Below are positions 4,916 through 10,263 of a DNA stretch of 10,263 nucleotides, piece by piece. The stretch's first letter is position 1, and every line of letters begins with the position of its first letter. A program made the position numbers and the translations under genes. This DNA comes from Lachnospiraceae bacterium. Lineage in GTDB: Bacteria; Bacillota; Clostridia; Lachnospirales; Lachnospiraceae. A model generated the notes under the pieces. That model did no database searches. It saw only the letters and a program-made list of their open reading frames with translations, and was not told the origin of the DNA. The DNA lies in contig DOVG01000242.1 of NCBI GenBank assembly GCA_003520205.1, forward strand, positions 1-10,263. Reading direction: 5' to 3'.

Positions 4916-6472
4916 ATGAAGCTGTCAGATTTATTGGTTGATCTGGAATATGAAGTTATATGTGGAAATACAGATATAGATGTAGAGGGTATTACAAATG
5001 ATTCTCGTAAAGTTGAGGAGGGAATGCTTTATTTTGCTATACCCGGAGCAACAGTAGATGGAGCAAGATTCATACCTGATGTTATAAGACAGGATGCTGC
5101 CGTAATAGTTACTGAGAAGGCTGAGAAGAAGCTGAGTGATATATTACAGGATGATATAACGGTAAATGGACTCTTCGAAGAAATGGAAAGTGAAAGAGTA
5201 ACAATAATAAATGTACCATCTGCCAGATATGCTATGGGAATTATAAGCAGTCGCTTCTATGGAGAACCTTCAAAGGAGCTGACAGTTATAGGTATAACTG
5301 GCACAAAGGGAAAGACAACGACTTCTTATATGATTAAGGAAATGCTTGAACTCGCCGGAGTGAGAGTAGGCCTGATCGGTACCATAGAGATTCAGGATGG
5401 AAAGGCAAGTTATCCTGCTGCAAATACTACTCCAGAGTCGATAATTGTTCATAAGACCATGCGAGATATGGTAGAAAATGATCTGGAAGCTGTAGTTATG
5501 GAGGTATCTTCTCAGGGACTCATGATGGACAGAGTTGCCGGAGTTGATTTTGATTTTGGTATATTTACGAATCTTTCACCTGATCATATAGGACCTAATG
5601 AACATGACAGCTATGAGAATTACAGAGAGTGTAAGAAGAAGCTGTTCAGCATGTGCAGGAAAGGAATCTATAATATAGATGATCCGGAAGCTGAGTACAT
5701 GATGGAAGGAAGTTCATCTTATCCGATAACATTTGGAGAAGCGGAGGAGGCTGACTATCGGGCAGTCGGACATAAGCTTTATATTGAAAATGGTATCATG
5801 GGTATACAGTATGAGCTTGAAGGAACTCTCGAAGGAACTGTAAGAGTTGACCTTCCCGGAGAATTCAGCATTCATAATTCACTTGCAGCACTCGTAGTTG
5901 CTGATTGTCTTGGAGTGGGTTTTGATGAGATAAAAAGGATTCTGTCCGAAATCAAAGTAAGAGGAAGAGTGGAAATGATTCCTATATCTGATAAATTTAC
6001 CCTTATGATTGATTATGCACATAATGGTATGTCCCTGGAATCGCTTCTTAATGCTATTAAGGAATATAATCCAAAGAGAATAGTTACGCTTTTCGGATGT
6101 GGCGGTAACAGATCAAAGGCAAGAAGATATGAGATGGGTGAAGTATCAGGAAGATTATCAGACCTTTCTATAATAACAAGTGATAATCCAAGGAAAGAAG
6201 AGCCGCAGGCTATTATAGATGATATCATAACCGGTATAGAAAAAACTGATGGTAAGTATGTGGATATCATAGATCGTAAAGAAGCAATCAGATATGCTAT
6301 AATGAATGCCCAGGAGGGAGATGTTATTATCCTGGCAGGAAAAGGTCATGAGGATTATCAGGAGATAAACGGCAAGAAATATCATATGGATGAGAGAGAA
6401 CTCATCAGGGATATATTGGAGGAAGAGGATGTCGATAAAATATGCGGATATAATAATAGATATTTCGCATGA
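4916..6472 (+). CDS. murE: MurE-family UDP-MurNAc-tripeptide synthetase, divergent clade
   Basis: A 518-residue Mur ligase with the three-domain layout: MurE-type N-terminal domain with GITNDSRKVEEG, an ATP-binding centre with GITGTKGKTTT (126-136), and a C-terminal domain with DNPRKEEP (423-430) and AGKGHEDYQ (474-482). Canonical MurE adds the third residue of the peptidoglycan stem in the cytoplasm. The DNPR motif, with R426, G475 and E479, is the signature of meso-diaminopimelate-adding enzymes. Several otherwise well-kept MurE motifs are altered: GTNGK reads GTKGK, EVSSHAL reads EVSSQGL (196-202), DHLDYHG reads DHIGPNEH (223-230), and DYAHTPD reads DYAHNGMS (366-373). The lysine of the AKxxLF motif (K240) is kept. 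I believe a variant of this type recurs in Clostridia, perhaps beside a canonical MurE, so this may be a paralogue with a shifted role. It occupies the place of coaBC in the Bacillus cluster. Its last 44 bases overlap priA. Confidence 0.85.
   Translation: MKLSDLLVDLEYEVICGNTDIDVEGITNDSRKVEEGMLYFAIPGATVDGARFIPDVIRQDAAVIVTEKAEKKLSDILQDDITVNGLFEEMESERVTIINVPSARYAMGIISSRFYGEPSKELTVIGITGTKGKTTTSYMIKEMLELAGVRVGLIGTIEIQDGKASYPAANTTPESIIVHKTMRDMVENDLEAVVMEVSSQGLMMDRVAGVDFDFGIFTNLSPDHIGPNEHDSYENYRECKKKLFSMCRKGIYNIDDPEAEYMMEGSSSYPITFGEAEEADYRAVGHKLYIENGIMGIQYELEGTLEGTVRVDLPGEFSIHNSLAALVVADCLGVGFDEIKRILSEIKVRGRVEMIPISDKFTLMIDYAHNGMSLESLLNAIKEYNPKRIVTLFGCGGNRSKARRYEMGEVSGRLSDLSIITSDNPRKEEPQAIIDDIITGIEKTDGKYVDIIDRKEAIRYAIMNAQEGDVIILAGKGHEDYQEINGKKYHMDERELIRDILEEEDVDKICGYNNRYFA
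6418..6422 (+). promoter_or_regulatory. Ribosome binding site that sets the priA start, inside murE
   Basis: GGAGG lies six bases before ATG at 6429 and within the murE coding sequence. It favours this start over the upstream in-frame ATG at 6390, which has no comparable site and would add 13 residues unlike any PriA N-terminus. Confidence 0.85.
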
Positions 6473-8525
6473 GGGAGTAGATAGACCCTTCAGATACAGA
6501 ATTCCCCAGGAACTTGAGGCAAAGGTTCAGGTAGGAACGGCAGTTAAGGTTCCTTTTGGAAATGGTAACAGAGTCAGAAGTGGTTACGTGGTAGCCAAAG
6601 CTACTGAACCTAACTGGGATATAGATAAGATAAAAGAGATAAAAGAGGTATCTGAGAATTCTCTCAGTGTAGAAGGAAAGCTGATAAAGCTTGCTGAGTG
6701 GATGAAACAGACTTATGGCGGAACAATGATAAGTTCACTGAAAACCGTCATGCCGGTTAAAGAGAAGGTAAGAGGGCGTAAAGGTACGGTCGATACCAGA
6801 GAGCTTATTCCTGATTTTAAGCCGATAGAAGGGCTGGAAGTTGCCCAACAGGATATAGTTGATCAGTTTATAGAGGATCTGGATGCAGGTGCATCTAAAG
6901 ATACAGCAGATGAGAAATCCTTAGTCTATCTGTTACATGGTGTAACAGGAAGCGGTAAAACAGAAGTGTATATCCGTATGGCGGAGGAAGTTATAAAAAG
7001 AGGCCAGGATGTAATAGTTCTGGTTCCTGAGATAGCACTCACATATCAGACTGTTGCAAGGTTCAGCAGTTATTTTCAGGATTCAATAGCCATACTGAAT
7101 TCACAGCTGAGTAAGGGTGAGAAGTATCGGGAGTTTATAAAAGCGAGAGAAGGAAAAACTCATATAATGATCGGGCCCCGTTCAGCGCTTTTTGCTCCAT
7201 TTCCAAATCTTGGACTTATTATCATTGATGAGGAGCATGATGTATCCTATAAGAGTGAAACAACCCCCAAATACCACGCCAGAGAGGTTGCTATAGAGAG
7301 GGCTCGTCTTGAGGGAGCAAGAGTAATTCTTGGTTCGGCAACGCCTTCTGTTGAAAGCTTTTATAAAGCTGAAAAGGGCGAATATAAACTGATGTCACTC
7401 ACAGACAGAGTGAATGGAGCCGCGCTTCCGGATATAGAGATTGTTGATCTGCGAGAAGAACTAAAGCAGGGGAACAGAAGCATTATATCGAAGACTTTAT
7501 ATGAGGATCTGGATAATGCATTCAAAAGAGGAGAGCAGGCTATGCTCTTCATAAACCGCAGAGGGTATAATTCATTTGTATCCTGCAGAAGCTGTGGAGA
7601 AGTGATTAAGTGTCCTAACTGTGATGTGTCGCTGTCGCTGCATGCAGGGGCAAAACTGATGTGTCATTATTGCGGCTATACACAGAGTATGCCCGATGGA
7701 TGCCCGAAGTGCAGATCTAATCTGATAGGTGGATATGGTACTGGTACTGAGAAGCTGGAACAGGAAGTGAAGAAGCTTTTTCCTGGCATAAGAACCCTTC
7801 GTATGGATAGAGATACAACTATGAAGAAGGGGGCACATGGAGAGATAATAAGAAGCTTCAGAGAGCATGAAGCAGACTGTTTGATTGGTACACAGATGAT
7901 AGTAAAAGGACATGATTTTCCTAAAGTTACGGTCGTGGGAAATATACTTGCTGACCTGAGTCTTTTTGATTCGGACTTCGAATCGTCAGAACGTACATTT
8001 GATCTTCTGGTTCAGGCTGCAGGAAGAGCCGGACGTGCGGATCTTCCGGGAAAGGTTGTCATACAGACCTACCAGCCTGATCACTATGCGGTTCAGTGCT
8101 CCAAAAGTCAGGATTATAAAGCGTTTTATGATTATGAGTTGTCCTATAGAAGACTTCTACGCTATCCGCCTATAGTACATTTGCTTGCTATAGTAATTAT
8201 TTCAGATAATGAGAGAAGTCTGATAAAGGTGTCGGATGAACTGGCTGAATTCATTAAGGATATACGAATATCGCTGAAAGAAAATGAAGACAGTGTATCT
8301 GGTAAAAGAAGCTCGGATATAGATATAGTAGGACCGACCGAAGCATCGATATACAGGATAAATAACATATATCGAAGAGTTATTTATCTGAAGTGTTCAG
8401 ATAATGACAGATTGACAGATATATCTGTTAGATGTGATGAAAAGTTCGAAGAACTTCTTCATGAAATAAATGATAAGACGGTAGTAGAAATACAATATGA
8501 TTTTAATCCTATGAGGATTATCTAG
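6429..8525 (+). CDS. priA: Primosomal protein N' (PriA), replication restart helicase
   Basis: A 698-residue superfamily 2 helicase that recognises stalled forks and D-loops and reloads the replicative helicase. From ATG 6429 the protein begins MSIKYADIIIDISHEGVDRPFRYRIP, the usual PriA 3'-end-binding domain. The Walker A motif GVTGSGKTE spans residues 171-179, DEEHD (Walker B) 267-271, and LGSATPSVES follows. The two zinc sites use C386, C389, C395, C398, C412, C415, C425 and C428 with the spacing of E. coli PriA. Then come GTGTEKLEQE, GTQMIVKGHDFP and the motif VI-like QAAGRAGR. Length is within the family range, with no break. The start is set by GGAGG at 6418-6422 and overlaps the murE end by 44 bases, which suggests translational coupling. 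def follows 16 bases after the stop. Confidence 0.97.
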   Translation: MSIKYADIIIDISHEGVDRPFRYRIPQELEAKVQVGTAVKVPFGNGNRVRSGYVVAKATEPNWDIDKIKEIKEVSENSLSVEGKLIKLAEWMKQTYGGTMISSLKTVMPVKEKVRGRKGTVDTRELIPDFKPIEGLEVAQQDIVDQFIEDLDAGASKDTADEKSLVYLLHGVTGSGKTEVYIRMAEEVIKRGQDVIVLVPEIALTYQTVARFSSYFQDSIAILNSQLSKGEKYREFIKAREGKTHIMIGPRSALFAPFPNLGLIIIDEEHDVSYKSETTPKYHAREVAIERARLEGARVILGSATPSVESFYKAEKGEYKLMSLTDRVNGAALPDIEIVDLREELKQGNRSIISKTLYEDLDNAFKRGEQAMLFINRRGYNSFVSCRSCGEVIKCPNCDVSLSLHAGAKLMCHYCGYTQSMPDGCPKCRSNLIGGYGTGTEKLEQEVKKLFPGIRTLRMDRDTTMKKGAHGEIIRSFREHEADCLIGTQMIVKGHDFPKVTVVGNILADLSLFDSDFESSERTFDLLVQAAGRAGRADLPGKVVIQTYQPDHYAVQCSKSQDYKAFYDYELSYRRLLRYPPIVHLLAIVIISDNERSLIKVSDELAEFIKDIRISLKENEDSVSGKRSSDIDIVGPTEASIYRINNIYRRVIYLKCSDNDRLTDISVRCDEKFEELLHEINDKTVVEIQYDFNPMRII

Positions 8526-8541
8526 AAAAAGAGGTAAAGAT

Positions 8542-9054
8542 ATGGCAATAAGAAATATCAGAGTTGATGGAGATGACGTACTGAGAAAAAAATGCAAGCC
8601 TGTAGAGAAGATGACTGAAAGACTCAGCACACTTATAGATGACATGTTTGATACTATGTATGATGCAAATGGTGTGGGACTTGCGGCACCTCAGGTGGGA
8701 GTTTTAAGAAGAATAGTAGTAATAGACGTGCAGGATGGAAATCCGCTTACACTTATAAATCCTGAGATTATAGAGCAGGACGGAGAACAGGTTGGACCTG
8801 AAGGCTGTCTCAGTCTTCCTGGTCTTCAGGGAGAAGTTTCCAGACCGAATCACGTTATATGTAAAGCACTTGACAGAAACATGAATGAGATAACTGTTGA
8901 AGGTGAGGAACTTCTTGCCAGAGCTATCTGCCATGAATTAGATCATCTGGATGGAATACTCTATAAAGACCTTGCAATAGATGGACTTTATAAAGTAGAA
9001 CCAATAGAACCGGAAGAATACGATGAAGAGTATGATGACGAAGACGAAGAGTAG
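8542..9054 (+). CDS. def: Peptide deformylase
   Basis: A 170-residue metalloenzyme that removes the N-terminal formyl group from nascent proteins at the ribosome exit. All three motifs are intact: GVGLAAPQ (44-51), EGCLS (87-91) with metal ligand C89, and HELDH (131-135) with metal ligands H131 and H135 and catalytic E132. ATG is preceded by GAGG (8531-8534) seven bases away. The last 18 or so residues are strongly acidic (EPEEYDEEYDDEDEE), a tail beyond the catalytic fold. It lies between priA and fmt as in Bacillus, pairing the enzyme that removes formyl groups with the one that adds them. Confidence 0.97.
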   Translation: MAIRNIRVDGDDVLRKKCKPVEKMTERLSTLIDDMFDTMYDANGVGLAAPQVGVLRRIVVIDVQDGNPLTLINPEIIEQDGEQVGPEGCLSLPGLQGEVSRPNHVICKALDRNMNEITVEGEELLARAICHELDHLDGILYKDLAIDGLYKVEPIEPEEYDEEYDDEDEE

Positions 9055-9103
9055 AGTAATCTATACTCGTATAAACTAAAAATACATAGTTGAGAGGATA
9101 GGT

Positions 9104-10048
9104 ATGAGAATTGTATATATGGGAACTCCGGAATTCGCAGTTCCACCGTTAAAAAAACTATATGAGACAGGGCATGAAATACTTGGTGTCTATACGCAGC
9201 CGGATAAGCCTAAAGGAAGAAGCAAGAAGCTTGTACCTTCTGATGTAAAGGTTGCTGCTACAGAGCTTGGTATAGATGTGTATCAGCCGGAGAAGCTACG
9301 TGATATAGAATCTGTAAAAGTTCTTAAAGAACTTAATCCTGATCTGATAGTTGTTGCGGCGTACGGACAGATATTATCGGAGGAAGTTCTGAATCTTCCG
9401 AAGTATGGCTGTATAAATATTCATGCATCACTACTTCCAAAGTACAGAGGTGCTTCGCCGATTGAAGCAAGTATACTTAGTGGCGATGAAGAGACGGGTG
9501 TTACCATCATGTACATGGCAAAAGGACTGGATACCGGCGATATTATATCTCAGGCATCTATGAAGATAGGAAGGCATAATACTGAAACGCTTACAAAGGA
9601 ATTGTCGATATTAGGCGCAGATCTTGTGATAAAGACCATAGAAGAAATAGAGGCAGGAACAGCAACAAGAACTGCCCAGGATGATGAAGCCAGCTCTTAT
9701 TCGGGAAAGCTGGATAAGTCAATGGGTAATCTTGACTTTTCTAAAAAAGCAAATGAGCTTGAAAGAACCGTTAGAGCTATGTATCCATGGCCATGCGCAT
9801 ATACATCTCTGGATGGAAAAACTCTTAAAATAATTGATTCAGAAGTGGTTGAGTTATCTGATGAGACAAAGAGTGATTCATCGGTTCAAAACGGTTCAGT
9901 GGTAGAAGTTACAAAGAAGTATTTTGTTATTAAATGTGCCGATAAAGGTCTTAAAATACTTAAACTGCAGCCGGAAGGAAAGAAGCCTATGGATACGGTC
10001 GCATTTCTAAATGGTTACAAGATTTCGGTGGGCGAACTATTTGGGTAG
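9104..10048 (+). CDS. fmt: Methionyl-tRNA formyltransferase
   Basis: A 314-residue enzyme of normal length that transfers a formyl group from 10-formyltetrahydrofolate to Met-tRNA(fMet) for translation initiation. It begins MRIVYMGTPEFAVPPL, the family N-terminus. The catalytic triad is visible as N105 and H107 in NIHASLLPKYRG and D143 in GLDTGD. QPDKPKGRSKKL matches the tRNA-binding loop, and MYPWPCAYT and FLNGYKI mark the OB-like C-terminal domain. GAGG (9094-9097) lies six bases before ATG. It follows def by 49 bases and precedes rsmB by 9 bases. Confidence 0.97.
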   Translation: MRIVYMGTPEFAVPPLKKLYETGHEILGVYTQPDKPKGRSKKLVPSDVKVAATELGIDVYQPEKLRDIESVKVLKELNPDLIVVAAYGQILSEEVLNLPKYGCINIHASLLPKYRGASPIEASILSGDEETGVTIMYMAKGLDTGDIISQASMKIGRHNTETLTKELSILGADLVIKTIEEIEAGTATRTAQDDEASSYSGKLDKSMGNLDFSKKANELERTVRAMYPWPCAYTSLDGKTLKIIDSEVVELSDETKSDSSVQNGSVVEVTKKYFVIKCADKGLKILKLQPEGKKPMDTVAFLNGYKISVGELFG

Positions 10049-10057
10049 ATTAAATAA

Positions 10058-10263
10058 ATGGATACAAGAGATATTAGTTTTAATATACTTAAAAGAATAG
10101 AGGAAGAAGATTCGTATGTGTCTGATGTGCTTGGTCAGGCACTTACGCAGCTTCAGTTTAAAGAAAAGAGAGACAGAGCTTTTATTACACGACTTGTAGA
10201 AGGAGTTACCGAAAGGAGATTGTCTCTTGATTTTTTGATTGACAAGTTTTCCAGTAAAACGGC
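10058..10263 (+). CDS. rsmB: 16S rRNA cytosine-967 methyltransferase RsmB (Sun), N-terminal fragment
   Basis: The frame runs from ATG 10058 off the right edge of the window (68 complete codons). It reads MDTRDISFNILKRIEEEDSY, then VLGQALTQLQFKEKRDRAFITRLVEGV and TERRLSLDFLIDKFS. This is the pattern of the NusB-like RNA-binding domain at the start of RsmB (compare ARELALKIL and SPRDRALVTELVYGVLRRRLTLDWLL in relatives). The methyltransferase domain lies beyond the window. The position directly after fmt matches the conserved def-fmt-rsmB order. Only a weak GGG (10043-10045) lies upstream, overlapping the fmt end, so translation may depend on coupling to fmt. Confidence 0.85.
   Translation, partial: MDTRDISFNILKRIEEEDSYVSDVLGQALTQLQFKEKRDRAFITRLVEGVTERRLSLDFLIDKFSSKT

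Noticed and set aside
6390..6428. Upstream in-frame ATG for priA adding 13 residues
   Set aside because: No Shine-Dalgarno precedes it, the added residues do not resemble PriA, and ATG 6429 has GGAGG at ideal spacing followed directly by a typical PriA N-terminus.
9054..9068. Small hairpin GAGTA/TACTC after def
   Set aside because: Five AT-rich pairs with no T-tract; likely chance, and def-fmt-rsmB read as one operon.

Overview
The window is a low-to-moderate GC, purine-rich, densely packed stretch of a Gram-positive anaerobe. All genes lie on the + strand. Protein similarity (an RqcH-type NFACT protein, a butyryl-CoA:acetate CoA-transferase relative, a Clostridia-style yicC-gmk-rpoZ-priA-def-fmt-rsmB cluster) and heavy use of ATA and AGA codons point to the class Clostridia, most likely family Lachnospiraceae. 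The genus cannot be fixed from the sequence alone.

Region 1 (1-1806) holds the 3' end of rqcH (ribosome rescue), followed 16 bases later by a 446-residue CoA-transferase of the acetyl-CoA hydrolase/transferase family. This is probably a butyrate/acetate (or related acyl) CoA-transferase of fermentative metabolism. A bulged hairpin with a T-rich 3' side (1862-1903) may end this unit.

Region 2 (1807-2846) is an isolated gene for a 261-residue cytoplasmic protein with no obvious name. It has its own ribosome binding site and a very strong intrinsic terminator. Its sequence reads like a shortened glycoside hydrolase family 53 (endo-beta-1,4-galactanase) barrel from which both catalytic glutamates and the substrate-binding motifs have gone. 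It is the most unusual item in the window.

Region 3 (2847-10263) is a housekeeping cluster: a near-consensus sigma-A promoter (TTGAAA-17-TATAAT), then yicC, gmk, rpoZ, a perfect palindrome/terminator-like hairpin, a divergent murE, priA, def, fmt and the start of rsmB. The order matches the Bacillus subtilis yloC-remA-gmk-rpoZ-coaBC-priA-def-fmt-rsmB cluster with two changes: remA is absent between yicC and gmk, and a MurE-like ligase occupies the slot of coaBC. The products serve RNA turnover (YicC), GTP supply (Gmk), RNA polymerase assembly (RpoZ), cell-wall peptide synthesis (MurE), replication restart (PriA), the formylmethionine cycle (Fmt adds and Def removes the formyl group) and 16S rRNA methylation (RsmB).

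An about 20-base AT-rich block carrying a -35-like TTGAWA followed by TATTAG(R)CATAA recurs in the intergenic regions before the GH53-like gene (two copies), yicC (one weaker copy, in a clear promoter) and murE (one copy). No tRNA, rRNA, CRISPR, insertion sequence or phage gene was seen, and no gene-free stretch exceeds 190 bases.
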